Positions 39,685-50,934 are shown, counted from the stretch's first letter. The stretch is DNA of 64,000 bases from Auanema rhodensis (GCA_964057225.1 OZ059895.1:10354001-10418000), one strand, 5' to 3'. The notes: a model not told the origin generated them from the letters alone. A program made the numbers and translations.

Positions 39685-42600
39685 GATTACTATGGATATA
39701 TGCTTACAAAACCTAATTCATATCATCTAACAGTTCATTTTGAGTTAAGTGAGATGTTGCCCGTAATGTTAAGACTGAAAATAAAAGTAATACATTATTT
39801 AGTTTTTCTTAAAAATCGAACAAAATAGCAACTTGAGCCCGCCGTAAAATATGATTAATATATTTCTCTGCTAACAAAATTTGTTTTACTTTTTTAATCA
39901 ACTACTTCTTAGTCGAATGAGATGTAGCACGTACTTCTAGGACAAGAAATAAAATTTTTAGAATTTTTAATTTTTCATAAAAATCAAACGAAATAGCAAG
40001 TTGAACCGGCCGCAAAACATGATTACTATGGATATATGCTTACAAAACCTAATTCATATCATCTAACAGTTCATTCTGAGTTAAGTGAGATGTTGCCCGT
40101 AATGTTAAGACTGAAAATAAAAGTAATACATTATTTAGTTTTTCTTAAAAATCGAACAAAATAGCAACTTAAGCCCGCCGGAAAATATGATTAATATGGT
40201 TCTGTGCTAACAAAATTTGTTATACCTTTTCAAGCAACTAATTCTTAGTTAAATGAGATGTAGCACGTACTTCTAGGACAAGAAATAAAATTTGTAGAAT
40301 ATTTAATTTTTCATAAAAATCAAACGAAATATCAAGTTGAACCCACCGCAAAACATGATTACTATGGATATATGCTTACAAAACCTAATTCATATCATCT
40401 AACAGTTCATTTTGAGTTAAGTGAGATGTTGCCCGTAATGTTAAGACTGAAAATAAAAGTAATACATTATTTAGTTTTTCTTAAAAATCGAACAAAATAG
40501 CAACTTGAGCCCGCCGTAAAATATGATTAATATGGTTCTGTGCTAACAAAATTTGTTATACCTTTTCAATCAACTAATTCTTAGTTAAATGAGATGTAGG
40601 ACGTACTTCTAGGACAAGAAATAAAATTTTTAGAATATTTCATTTTTCATAAAAATCAAACGAAATATCAAGTTGAACCCGCCGCAAAACATGATTACTA
40701 TGGATATATGCTTACAAAACCAAAATTATATTATCAAACTGTCGATTTTCAGTTGAATAAGATGATGCACGTATTTCTAGGGCTAAAAATAAACATTTTA
40801 AAATTTTTAATTTTTCATAAAAATCGAACAAAATAGCAACTTGAACCCACCGCAAAACATGATTACTATGGATATATGCTTACAAAACCTAATTCATATC
40901 ATCTAACAGTTCATTCTGAGTTGAGTGAGATGTTGCCCGTAATGTTAAGACTGAAAAAAAAAGTAATACATTATTTAGTTTTTCTTAAAAATCGAACAAA
41001 ATAGCAACTTGAGCCCGCCGGAAAATATGATTAATATATTTCTCTGCTAACAAAACTTGTTTTACTTTTTTAATCAACTAATTCTCAGTTGAATGAGATG
41101 TAGCACGTACTTCTAGGACAAGGAATAAAATTTTTAGAATATTTATTTTTTCATAAAAATCAAACGAAATATCAAGTTGAACCGGCCGCAAAACATGATT
41201 ACTATGGATATATGCTTACAAAACCAAATTTTTATCATCAAACTGTCGATTTTCAGTTGCATAAGATGATGCACGTATTTCTAGGGCTAAAAATAAACAT
41301 TTTAAAACTTTTAATTTTTCATAAAAATTGAACAAAATAGCAACTTGAGCCCGCCGGAAAATATGATTAATATATTTCTCTGCTAACAAAACTTGTTTTA
41401 CTTTTTTAATCAACTAATTCTCAGTTGAATGAGATGTAGCACGTACTTCTAGGACAAGAAATAAAATTTTTAGAATATTTATTTTTTCATAAAAATCAAA
41501 CGAAATATCAAGTTGAACCGGCCGCAAAACATGATTACTATGGATATATGCTTACAAAACCAAATTTTTATTATCAAACTGTCGATTTTCAGTTGCATAA
41601 GATGATGCACGTATTTCTAGGGCTAAAAATAAACATTTTAAAACTTTTAATTTTTCATAAAAATTGAACAAAATAGCAACTTGAGCCCGCCGGAAAATAT
41701 GATTAATATATTTCTCTGCTAACAAAACTTGTTTTACTTTTTTAATCAACTAATTCTCAGTTGAATGAGATGTAGCACGTACTTCTAGGACAAGAAATAA
41801 AATTTTTAGAATATTTATTTTTTCATAAAAATCAAACGAAATATCAAGTTGAACCGGCCGCAAAACATGATTACTATGGATATATGCTTACAAAACCAAA
41901 TTTTTATTATCAAACTGTCGATTTTCAGTTGCATAAGATGATGCACGTATTTCTAGGGCTAAAAATAAACATTTTAAAACTTTTAATTTTTCATAAAAAT
42001 TGAACAAAATAGCAACTGGAGCCCGCCGGAAAATATGATTAATATATTTCTGTGCTAACAAAATTTGTTTTACTCTTTTTAATCAACTAATTCTCAGTTG
42101 AATGAGATGTAGCACGTACTTCTAGGACAAGAAATAAATTTTTTAGAATATTTATTTTTTCATAAAAATCAAACGAAATAGCAAGTTGAACCTGCCGCAA
42201 AACATGATTACTATGGATATATGCTTACAAAACCAAAATTATATTATCACATTGTCGCTTTTCAGTTGAATAAGATGATGCACGTATTTCTAGGGCTGAA
42301 AATAAACATTTTAAAATTTTTCATAAAAATCGAACAAAATAGCAACTTGAGCCCGCCGGAAAATATGATTAATATGGTTCTGTGCTAACAAAATTTGTTA
42401 TAGCTTTTCAATCAACTAATTCTTAGTTAAATGAGATGTAGCACGTACTTCTAGGACAGGAAATAAAATTTGTAGAATATTTAATTTTTCATAAAAATCA
42501 AACGAAATATCAAGTTGAACCCACCGCAAAACATGATTACTATGGATATATGCTTACAAAACCTAATTTATATTATCAAATAGTTAATTTTGAGTTGAAT

Positions 42601-45600
42601 GAGATGTTGCATGTACTTCTAGGGCTAAAAATAAACATTTTAAAATTTTTAATTTTTCATAAAAATCGAACAAAATAGCAACTTGAGCCCGCCGGAAAAT
42701 ATGATTAATATGGTTCTGTGCTAACAAAATTTGTTTTTACTTTTTTTATCAACTAATTTTCAGTTGAATGAGATGTAGCACGTACTTCTAGGACAAGAAA
42801 TAAAATTTTTAGAATATTTAATTTTTCATAAAAATCAAACGAAATAGCAAGTTGAACCCGCCGCAAAACATGATTACTATGGATATATGCTTACAAAACC
42901 AAAATTATTTTATCAAACTGTCGATTTTCAGTTGAATAAGATGATGCACGTATTTCTAGGGCTAAAAATAAACATTTTAAAATTTTTAATTTTTCATAAA
43001 AATCGAACAAAATAGCAACTTGAGCCCGCCGTAAAATATGATTAATATATTTCTCTGCTAACAAAATTTGTTTTTACTTTTTTTATCAACTAATTTTCAG
43101 TTGAATGAGATGTAGCACGTACTTCTAGGACAAGAAATAAAATTTTTAGAATATTTCATTTTTCATAAAAATCAAACGAAATATCAAGTTGAACCCACCG
43201 CAAAACATGATTACTATGGATATATGCTTACAAAACCTAAATTATATTGTCAAATAGTAAATTTTGAGTTGAATGAGATGTTGCACGTATTTCTAGGGCT
43301 AAAAATAAACATTTTTAAAATTTTAATTTTTCATAAAAATCGAACAAAATAGCAACTTGAGCCCGCCGGAAAATATGATTAATATGGTTCTGTGCTAACA
43401 AAATTTGTTTTACTCTTTTTAATCAACTAATTCTCAGTTGAATGAGATGTAGAACGTACTTCTAGGACAAGAAATAAAATTTTTAGAATATTTATTTTTT
43501 CATAAAAATCAAACGAAATATCAAGTTGAACCCGCCGCAAAACATGATTACTATGGATATATGCTTACAAAACCTAATTCATATCATCTAACAGTTCATT
43601 CTGAGTTGAGTGAGATGTTGCCCGTAATGTTAAGACTGAAAATAAAAGTAATACATTATTTAGTTTTTCTTAAAAATCGAACAAAATAGCAACTTGAGCC
43701 TGCCGGAAAATATGATTAATATATTTCTCTGCTAACAAAACTTGTTTTACTTTTTTAATCAACTAATTCTCAGTTGAATGAGATGTAGCACGTACTTCTA
43801 GGACAAGAAATAAAATTTTTAGAATATTTATTTTTTCATAAAAATCAAACGAAATATCAAGTTGAACCGGCCGCAAAACATGATTACTATGGATATATGC
43901 TTACAAAACCAAATTTTTATCATCAAACTGTCGATTTTCAGTTGCATAAGATGATGCACGTATTTCTAGGGCTAAAAATAAACATTTTAAAACTTTTAAT
44001 TTTTCATAAAAATTGAACAAAATAGCAACTTGAGCCCGCCGGAAAATATGATTAATATATTTCTCTGCTAACAAAACTTGTTTTACTTTTTTAATCAACT
44101 AATTCTCAGTTGAATGAGATGTAGCACGTACTTCTAGGACAAGAAATAAAATTTTTAGAATATTTATTTTTTCATAAAAATCAAACGAAATATCAAGTTG
44201 AACCGGCCGCAAAACATGATTACTATGGATATATGCTTACAAAACCAAATTTTTATTATCAAACTGTCGATTTTCAGTTGCATAAGATGATGCACGTATT
44301 TCTAGGGCTAAAAATAAACATTTTAAAACTTTTAATTTTTCATAAAAATTGAACAAAATAGCAACTTGAGCCCGCCGGAAAATATGATTAATATATTTCT
44401 GTGCTAACAAAATTTGTTTTACTCTTTTTAATCAACTAATTCTCAGTTGAATGAGATGTAGCACGTACTTCTAGGACAAGAAATAAAATTTTTAGAATAT
44501 TTATTTTTTCATAAAAATCAAACGAAATAGCAAGTTCAGCCCGCCGCAAAACATGATTACTATGGATATATGCTTACAAAACCTAATTTATATTGTCAAA
44601 TAGTAAATTTTGAGTTGACTAAGATGATGCACGTATTTCTAGGGCTGAAAATAAACATTTTAAAACTTTTAATTTTTCATAAAAATTGAACAAAATAGCA
44701 ACTTGAGCCCGCCGGAAAATATGATTAATATATTTCTCTGCTAACAAAACTTGTTTTACTTTCTTAATCAACTAATTCTCAGTTGAATGAGATGTAGCAC
44801 GTACTTCTAGGACAAGAAATAAAATTTTTAGAATATTTATTTTTTCATAAAAATCAAACGAAATAGCAAGTTGAACCGGCCGCAAAACATGATTACTACG
44901 GATATATGCTTACAAAACCAAATTTGTATTATAAAACTGTCGATTTTCAGTTGACTAAGATGATGCACGTATTTCTAGGGCTGAAAATAAACATTTTAAA
45001 ACTTTTAATTTTTCATAAAAATTGAACAAAATAGCAACTTGAGCCCGCCGGAAAATATGATTAATATATTTCTAAGCTAACAAAATTTGTTTAACTTTTT
45101 TAATCAACTAATTTTCAGTTGGATGAGATGTAGCACGTACTTCTAGGACAAGAAATAAAATTTTTAGGATATTTAATTTTTCATAAAAATCAAACGAAAT
45201 AGCAAGTTGAACCTGCCGCAAAACATGATTACTATGGATATATGCTTACAAAACCAAAATTATATTATCACATTGTCGATTTTCAGTTGAATAAGATGAT
45301 GCACGTATTTCTAGGGCTAAAAATAAACATTTTAAAATTTTTAATTTTTCATAAAAATCGAACAAAATAGCAACTTGAGCCCGCCGGAAAATATGATTAA
45401 TATGTTTCTGTGCTAACAAAATTTGTTTTATCTTTTTAGACAACTAGTTCTTAGTCGAATGAGATGTAGCACGTACTTCTAGGACAAGAAATAAAATTTT
45501 TAGGATATTTAATTTTTCATAAAAATCAAACGAAATAGCAAGTTCAGCCCGCCGCAAAACATGATTACTATGGATATATGCTTACAAAACCTAATTTATA

Positions 45601-45898
45601 TTGTCAAATAGTAAATTTTGAGTTGAATGAGATGTTGCACGTATTTCTAAGGCTAAAAATAAGCATTTAAAAAATTTTAATTTTTCATAAAAATCGAACA
45701 AAATAGCAATTTGAGCCCGCCGGAAAATATGATTAATATGGTTCTGTGCTAACAAAGTTTGTTATACCTTTTCAATCAACTAATTCTTAGTTAAATGAGA
45801 TGTAGCACGTACTTCTAGGACAGGAAATAAAATTTTTAGAATATTTAATTTTTCATAAAAATCAAACGAAATAGCAAGTTCAGCCCGCCGCAAAACAT

Positions 45899-46066
45899 GA
45901 TTACTATGGATATATGCTTACAAAACCTAATTCATTTTGTCAAATAGTAAATTTTGAGTTGAATGAGATGTAGCACGTACTTCTAGGACAGGAAATAAAA
46001 TTTGTAGAATATTTAATTTTTCATAAAAATCAAACGAAATATCAAGTTGAACCCACCGCAAAACAT
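45899..46066 (+). repeat. A/B hybrid single monomer, copy 1
   Basis: A 168-bp unit has an A front (GATTACTATGG, CAAATAGTAAATTTTGAGTTG) joined to a B back half (GATGTAGCACGTACTTCTAGG through CCCACCGC), and is followed directly by another A at 46,067. This is a crossover between A and B at the shared GAATGAGATG. The same hybrid recurs at 49,853, 56,756 and 59,640 as part of the amplified unit. Confidence 0.85.
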
Positions 46067-46570
46067 GATTACTATGGATATATGCTTACAAAACCTAATT
46101 TATATTATGAAATAGTTAATTTTGAGTTGAATGAGATGTTGCATGTATTTCTAGGGCTAAAAATAAACATTTTAAAATTTTTAATTTTTCATAAAAATCG
46201 AACAAAATAGCAACTTGAGCCCGCCGGAAAATATGATTAATATGGTTCTGTGCTAACAAAATTTGTTATAGCTTTTCAATCAACTAATTCTTAGTTAAAT
46301 GAGATGTAGCACGTACTTCTAGGACAGGAAATAAAATTTGTAGAATATTTAATTTTTCATAAAAATCAAACGAAATATCAAGTTGAACCCACCGCAAAAC
46401 ATGATTACTATGGATATATGCTTACAAAACCTAATTTATATTATCAAATAGTTAATTTTGAGTTGAATGAGATGTTGCATGTATTTCTAGGGCTAAAAAT
46501 AAACATTTTAAAATTTTTAATTTTTCATAAAAATCGAACAAAATAGCAACTTGAGCCCGCCGGAAAATAT

Positions 46571-46747
46571 GATTAATATGGTTCTGTGCTAACCAAATTT
46601 GTTTTGCCTTTTCAATCATTCCATTCTTAGTTTTTCTTAAATAATAAGATGTTGTACGTATTTCTAGAGCTAAAAACAAATATTTTAAAATTTTTAATTT
46701 TTCATAAAAATCGAACAAAATAGCAACTTGAGCCCGCCGGAATATAT
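46571..46747 (+). repeat. 177-bp hybrid monomer (B front, A back, 9-bp insertion), copy 1
   Basis: It starts as B (GATTAATATGG, TGCTAACCAAATTTG), contains TTTTTCTTAAATAATAAG in the middle and ends as A (GAGCCCGCCGG). The length is 177 instead of 168. Copies are at 50,525-50,701, 51,037-51,213, 57,428-57,604 and 60,312-60,488, with a diverged relative in the inverted flank at 63,654-63,830. Because two A-type back halves follow one another, the minus-strand reading frame stays open for 106 codons here. I regard that frame as incidental. Confidence 0.85.
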
Positions 46748-47109
46748 GATTAATATGGTTCTGTGCTAACAAAATTGTTATACCTTTTCAGTCAACTAAT
46801 TCTTAGTTAAATGAGATGTAGCACGTACTTCTAGGACAAGAAATAAAATTTGTAGAATATTTAATTTTTCATAAAAATCAAACGAAATAGCAAGTTGAAC
46901 CTGCCGCAAAACATGATTACTATGGATATAGGCTTACAAAACCTAATTTATCTTATCAAACAATGGATTTTGAGTTGAATAAGATGATGCACGTATTTCT
47001 AGGGCTAAAAATAAACATTTTAAAATTTTTAATTTTTCATAAAAATCGAACAAAATAGCAACTTGAACCCGCCGGAAAATATGATTACTATGGATATATG
47101 CTTACAAAA

Positions 47110-48097
47110 GTCTCTCACTTCCCTAAACAACCGCTTTGTCAACGAATAGGATGAATCTTCATCTGTCATTTGCGGATACAGCAGTTTATGCAGCCTTTCG
47201 ATCTCCGAGCAGAAGTGTTCGACTCCGCCCGGCCCCTCTTTCATTTTTAATGCCTCAAATTATTCCCCTGCCTTCCATAACCCTACACCTTCGTGCCCTT
47301 TTATTTCCTTTTTCAGGTAAACTAGCTTACTTCCAAAAGTGCTTTCAGGAGCCGATCGGAACACCGACAACGGTTTGCCTTCGAGCGAGGCTTCGAAAAG
47401 AATGCAGCGTTCCTCTTCACTAAACGCATTGAGTGGGTACTTCATTTTAAAAATTGCTATGTGCTTAGCCAGTACCTGTGAGTCCGCTGGACTCTCTCCC
47501 CTAAATTTTGCTAGATCCGGTAAGGCGTTAGCCATTAACGCTTGCACTTCCAGCGTCACAGACGCCTTCTCCATAGACTCTTCCAGCTGAGCCATAAGGC
47601 TTGTGAACAGCTGATTTTTCCCTCCGCTCTAGCGCTACCCGATGCGTTTCCTCGTGGAGTTGCGCATTTTCATCTGAAAGCGTGGCTACTCGGCTCTCGA
47701 GTCGCTCCATCTGTGCCGTTGCCTCCTGCAACATGCGCACGGACTGCGTCTTCTCAGCCCGCAGCTTACTCACAAGCTGCTGAAGTCCCTCGCTCCCTTC
47801 TATATTCCACTCTCTGAAAAGTTGCAGGACATCCCTTGTCCACTGTTCCGCTTCCCTTAAGGCGCTGGCCATATGCAGCTCGCATATGCGCCCTACTATT
47901 TCACTTTCTAGCGCAGTCAAGACATCACCTACTGTTAAGTAAGCTCTATCAAAAAATTTCGCCTTAAGCGTCTCCTTTACTGACTGCGTCTTCACCGACT
48001 CGCAGCAATTGTCTCTCCATACTGCAAGTTCTCTCCTAGCACTGTCAACTGTTTGGGCCAAGAGGTGTTCAATAGCCTCACGGAAATGGCAAAGCAT
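47110..48097 (-). pseudogene. Retrotransposon gag fragment, frameshifted and truncated, copy 1
   Basis: A minus-strand ATG at 48,097 opens a frame of 189 codons ending at 47,528. Its residues about 105-160 look like a coiled coil: leucine-rich heptads around SKLRAEKTQSVRMLQEATAQ and LSDENAQLHEE. The second part continues in another frame from about 47,595 (MAQLEESMEK) and resembles retrotransposon capsid proteins, with LAKFRGES, an F/I-rich helix, EEERCILFEASLEGKPLSVF, TFGSKLVYLKK, and downstream VEHFCSEIERLHKLLYP and LFREVRDF. The frame change lies between 47,628 (a stop in the second frame at 47,629-47,631) and about 47,530, near GGGAAAAA at 47,622-47,615. An in-frame TAA at 47,260-47,262 breaks the second part, and reading continues in the same frame after it. 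The protein ends at the satellite junction. The resemblance is to Ty3/gypsy- or BEL-type gag of nematodes, judged by motif only. This copy has Glu (GAA) where copies at 57,967 and 60,851 have Ala (GCA), because of a base change at 47,306. Confidence 0.78.
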
Positions 48098-48187
48098 GTT
48101 TTATTAGGTTATTTTGAGCGCAGCAAAAAAGAGGTATGTAATAACGACAACTACTTCTATATGGTACTTAGATTTTTGTTGAAAGTT

Positions 48188-48199
48188 GGTTCGACTCCA
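48188..48199 (-). other. Candidate primer-binding site, copy 1
   Basis: On the minus strand the LTR ends in CA (48,201-48,200) and is followed immediately by TGGAGTCGAACC. TGG directly after a CA end is the usual layout of an LTR primer-binding site. On the plus strand the same bases read GGTTCGACTCC, which is also a good match to the tRNA T-arm or B-box consensus. No flanking tRNA stem or A box is seen, so a tRNA gene is not supported. Which tRNA would prime is unclear. The same site is at 49,258-49,269, 59,045-59,056 and 61,929-61,940. Confidence 0.5.
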
Positions 48200-48550
48200 T
48201 GCGAAAGCGTAACGACTATCAAAAGGTTCTCAAGTCCAAAAATACAAAAGAGTCTTTACTAGAACGACAAACAATCAATAAAAACTAACAGAGATAAATA
48301 TACTAACTATAACGATATAGCTACCAAAGCTAATGTCTATAGAAACACAACTCAAAAAATATAGAACGTACGAGCGAGTACAACAAGTATAGTTAACCAC
48401 GAGTAACCATATCATCCGTTAAGTTTCACCATTATATCCCTTACATAACTATTCCCTAACTATAGATCAAAAATAGATCTTAACTATAACTACAGAGTAC
48501 ATAGACTATAACTCAATGTGTGTTACAGTATGAATGATAACTATGTGACA
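48200..48550 (-). repeat. 5' LTR, copy 1 (351 bp)
   Basis: On the minus strand it begins TGTCACATAG at 48,550, exactly at the satellite boundary, and ends CTTTCGCA at 48,200, just before the candidate primer-binding site. TG...CA ends are standard for LTRs. The sequence is AT-rich and holds four copies of TAACTATA or its complement (48,304-48,311; 48,388-48,395 reversed; 48,457-48,464; 48,481-48,488). No partner 3' LTR exists in the window, so the LTR call rests on termini and position relative to gag. Confidence 0.65.
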
Positions 48551-48705
48551 TTAGAATATTTAATTTTTCATAAAAATCAAACGAAATAGCAAGTTGAGCC
48601 CGCCGGAAAACATGATTACTATGGATATATGCTTACAAAATTTGTTTTAAATTTTTCAATCAACCCATTCTTAGTTAAATCAGATGTAGCACGTACTTCT
48701 AGGAA

Positions 48706-49167
48706 TACCCGATGCGTTTCCTCGTGGAGTTGCGCATTTTCATCTGAAAGCGTGGCTACTCGGCTCTCGAGTCGCTCCATCTGTGCCGTTGCCTCCTGCA
48801 ACATGCGCACGGACTGCGTCTTCTCAGCCCGCAGCTTACTCACAAGCTGCTGAAGTCCCTCGCTCCCTTCTATATTCCACTCTCTGAAAAGTTGCAGGAC
48901 ATCCCTTGTCCACTGTTCCGCTTCCCTTAAGGCGCTGGCCATATGCAGCTCGCATATGCGCCCTACTATTTCACTTTCTAGCGCAGTCAAGACATCACCT
49001 ACTGTTAAGTAAGCTCTATCAAAAAATTTCGCCTTAAGCGTCTCCTTTACTGACTGCGTCTTCACCGACTCGCAGCAATTGTCTCTCCATACTGCAAGTT
49101 CTCTCCTAGCACTGTCAACTGTTTGGGCCAAGAGGTGTTCAATAGCCTCACGGAAATGGCAAAGCAT
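48706..49167 (-). pseudogene. gag N-terminal fragment fused to satellite, copy 2
   Basis: It opens at ATG 49,167 and keeps the coiled-coil region through EETHRV. It then runs into satellite DNA and ends at 48,619, giving a 182-codon chimeric frame whose last 29 or so residues are satellite-derived. Nothing indicates that this chimera is expressed. Confidence 0.78.
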
Positions 49168-49269
49168 GTTTTATTAGGTTATTTTGAGCGCAGCAAAAAA
49201 GAGGTATGTAATAACGACAACTACTTCTATATGGTACTTAGATTTTTGTTGAAAGTTGGTTCGACTCCA

Positions 49270-49620
49270 TGCGAAAGCGTAACGACTATCAAAAGGTTCT
49301 CAAGTCCAAAAATACAAAAGAGTCTTTACTAGAACGACAAACAATCAATAAAAACTAACAGAGATAAATATACTAACTATAACGATATAGCTACCAAAGC
49401 TAATGTCTATAGAAACACAACTCAAAAAATATAGAACGTACGAGCGAGTACAACAAGTATAGTTAACCACGAGTAACCATATCATCCGTTAAGTTTCACC
49501 ATTATATCCCTTACATAACTATTCCCTAACTATAGATCAAAAATAGATCTTAACTATAACTACAGAGTACATAGACTATAACTCAATGTGTGTTACAGTA
49601 TGAATGATAACTATGTGACA
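49270..49620 (-). repeat. 5' LTR, copy 2
   Basis: Same 351-bp LTR as 48,200-48,550, displaced by 1,070 bp. It again abuts satellite TTAGAATATTT at 49,621. Confidence 0.65.
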
Positions 49621-49793
49621 TTAGAATATTTAATTTTTCATAAAAATCAAACGAAATAGCAAGTTGAGCCCGCCGGAAAACATGATTACTATGGATATAT
49701 GCTTACAAAATTTGTTTTAAATTTTTCAATCAACCCATTCTTAGTTAAATCAGATGTAGCACGTACTTCTAGGACAAAAAATAAAATTTTTTG

Positions 49794-50934
49794 AATATTT
49801 AATTTTTCATAAAAATCAAACGAAATAGCAAGTTCAGCCCGCCGCAAAACATGATTACTATGGATATATGCTTACAAAACCTAATTCATTTTGTCAAATA
49901 GTAAATTTTGAGTTGAATGACATGTAGCACGTACTTCTAGGACAGGAAATAAAATTTGTAGAATATTTAATTTTTCATAAAAATCAAACGAAATATCAAG
50001 TTGAACCCACCGCAAAACATGATTACTATGGATATATGCTTACAAAACCTAATTTATATTATGAAATAGTTAATTTTGAGTTGAATGAGATGTTGCATGT
50101 ATTTCTAGGGCTAAAAATAAACATTTTAAAATTTTTAATTTTTCATAAAAATCGAACAAAATAGCAACTTGAGCCCGCCGGAAAATATGATTAATATGGT
50201 TCTGTGCTAACAAAATTTGTTATAGCTTTTCAATCAACTAATTCTTAGTTAAATGAGATGTAGCACGTACTTCTAGGACAGGAAATAAAATTTGTAGAAT
50301 ATTTAATTTTTCATAAAAATCAAACGAAATATCAAGTTGAACCCACCGCAAAACATGATTACTATGGATATATGCTTACAAAACCTAATTTATATTATCA
50401 AATAGTTAATTTTGAGTTGAATGAGATGTTGCATGTATTTCTAGGGCTAAAAATAAACATTTTAAAATTTTTAATTTTTCATAAAAATCGAACAAAATAG
50501 CAACTTGAGCCCGCCGGAAAATATGATTAATATGGTTCTGTGCTAACCAAATTTGTTTTGCCTTTTCAATCATTCCATTCTTAGTTTTTCTTAAATAATA
50601 AGATGTTGTACGTATTTCTAGAGCTAAAAACAAATATTTTAAAATTTTTAATTTTTCATAAAAATCGAACAAAATAGCAACTTGAGCCCGCCGGAATATA
50701 TGATTAATATGGTTCTGTGCTAACAAAATTGTTATACCTTTTCAGTCAACTAATTCTTAGTTAAATGAGATGTAGCACGTACTTCTAGGACAAGAAATAA
50801 AATTTGTAGAATATTTAATTTTTCATAAAAATCAAACGAAATAGCAAGTTGAACCTGCCGCAAAACATGATTACTATGGATATAGGCTTACAAAACCTAA
50901 TTTATCATATCAAACAATGGATTTTGAGTTGAAT
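49794..50934 (+). repeat. Truncated second higher-order unit in copy 1 of the large duplication
   Basis: It repeats the left part of the insert-bearing unit (A/B hybrid at 49,853, 177-bp hybrid at 50,525) and stops at 50,934, before the position where the insert would begin. At the equivalent position of the second large copy (60,721) the unit continues into another insert. Confidence 0.8.

Larger units (their letters stand above)
28888..40840 (+). repeat. Mixed dimer region with local duplications
   Basis: The same A-C, A-K and A-L dimers continue without interruption. Another 1,680-bp duplication is visible: about 33.40-34.59 kb matches about 35.08-36.27 kb, marked by CAAATTGAGCCCGCAGG at about 33,531 and 35,211. 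Around 39-40.5 kb shorter duplications of one or two dimers occur (offsets 336 and 672). No gene is visible. Confidence 0.78.
47110..48550 (-). mobile_element. LTR-retrotransposon 5' fragment, copy 1
   Basis: A 1,441-bp non-satellite insert, markedly more GC-rich over the gag part than the surrounding array. Read on the minus strand it runs LTR (48,550-48,200), candidate primer-binding site, leader, then gag from 48,097 to the junction at 47,110. There it stops abruptly inside gag and meets satellite at GCTTACAAAA. The LTR end TGTCACATAG abuts satellite directly at 48,550/48,551, so the 5' end looks intact while the rest of gag, pol and the 3' LTR are missing. The left flank lies near base 27 of an A subunit and the right flank near base 107 of a B subunit, so satellite DNA was also lost. 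The fragment cannot move on its own. Confidence 0.85.
48706..49620 (-). mobile_element. LTR-retrotransposon 5' fragment, copy 2 (shortened)
   Basis: The product of the 1,070-bp duplication. It carries the LTR at 49,270-49,620, primer-site candidate at 49,258-49,269, leader and only the gag N-terminal part. It lacks the capsid-like part present in the other copies (47,110-47,635). It appears identical to copy 1 over the shared length. Confidence 0.85.
47636..49775. repeat. 1,070-bp tandem duplication inside the insert
   Basis: 47,636-48,705 is repeated as 48,706-49,775. The unit comprises the gag N-terminal part, leader, LTR and about 155 bp of right-flanking satellite. The junction joins satellite ...TTCTAGGA to gag ...TACCC with one extra A between (48,705). 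There is no clear shared sequence at the two break ends, which suggests end joining or template switching, not homologous exchange. The other copies of the insert lack this duplication. Confidence 0.88.
45840..49793 (+). repeat. Insert-bearing higher-order unit, copy a (3,954 bp, with internal duplication)
   Basis: This satellite block carries the retroelement fragment. It corresponds to the 2,884-bp unit seen at 56,697-59,580 and 59,581-62,485 plus the extra 1,070 bp. It contains in order an A/B single-monomer hybrid (45,899), the 177-bp hybrid monomer (46,571), the insert (47,110-48,550) and the partial insert copy (48,706-49,620). It is followed by a truncated second unit (49,794-50,934). 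Confidence 0.82.
40841..50934 (+). repeat. Large segmental duplication, copy 1 (10,094 bp)
   Basis: This block is repeated at 51,699-60,721, offset 10,858 bp (10,857 after a 1-bp indel between about 42.0 and 43.9 kb). It begins at an A-A junction: an A subunit at 40,693 is followed by another A at 40,861 through a B-type end. A diagnostic nine-A run replaces GAAAATAAAAG at about 40,954 and 51,811. Copy 1 contains the retroelement insert plus a 1,070-bp internal tandem duplication absent from copy 2, which explains the length difference. The right end is where GTTGAATGAGATG (50,935) and GTTGAATAAGATG (60,722) diverge. Confidence 0.88.

Noticed and set aside
1-47109. CRISPR array
   Set aside because: Repeats are 168/336 bp with no short repeat and unique spacers. 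The whole unit is repeated.
47136-47817. Plus-strand frames of 83, 91 and 95 codons over the insert
   Set aside because: They are shadows of the minus-strand gag, which has the capsid-like and coiled-coil patterns. The plus-strand peptides show no recognisable features.
48188-48198. tRNA gene or SINE suggested by GGTTCGACTCC
   Set aside because: The B-box-like string stands alone: no A box at proper distance, no acceptor or T-stem pairing, no tRNA fold. Its position right after a CA-ended LTR fits a primer-binding site better.
48053-48262. Plus-strand 69-codon frame across the gag start and LTR
   Set aside because: It is antisense to the gag start, leader and LTR of the retroelement fragment. 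It recurs only because the insert was amplified.
47110-48550. Complete LTR retrotransposon with pol and 3' LTR
   Set aside because: The insert stops inside gag at 47,110. No protease, reverse transcriptase or integrase motif and no second LTR in proper position are present. The second LTR copy at 49,270 comes from the 1,070-bp duplication.
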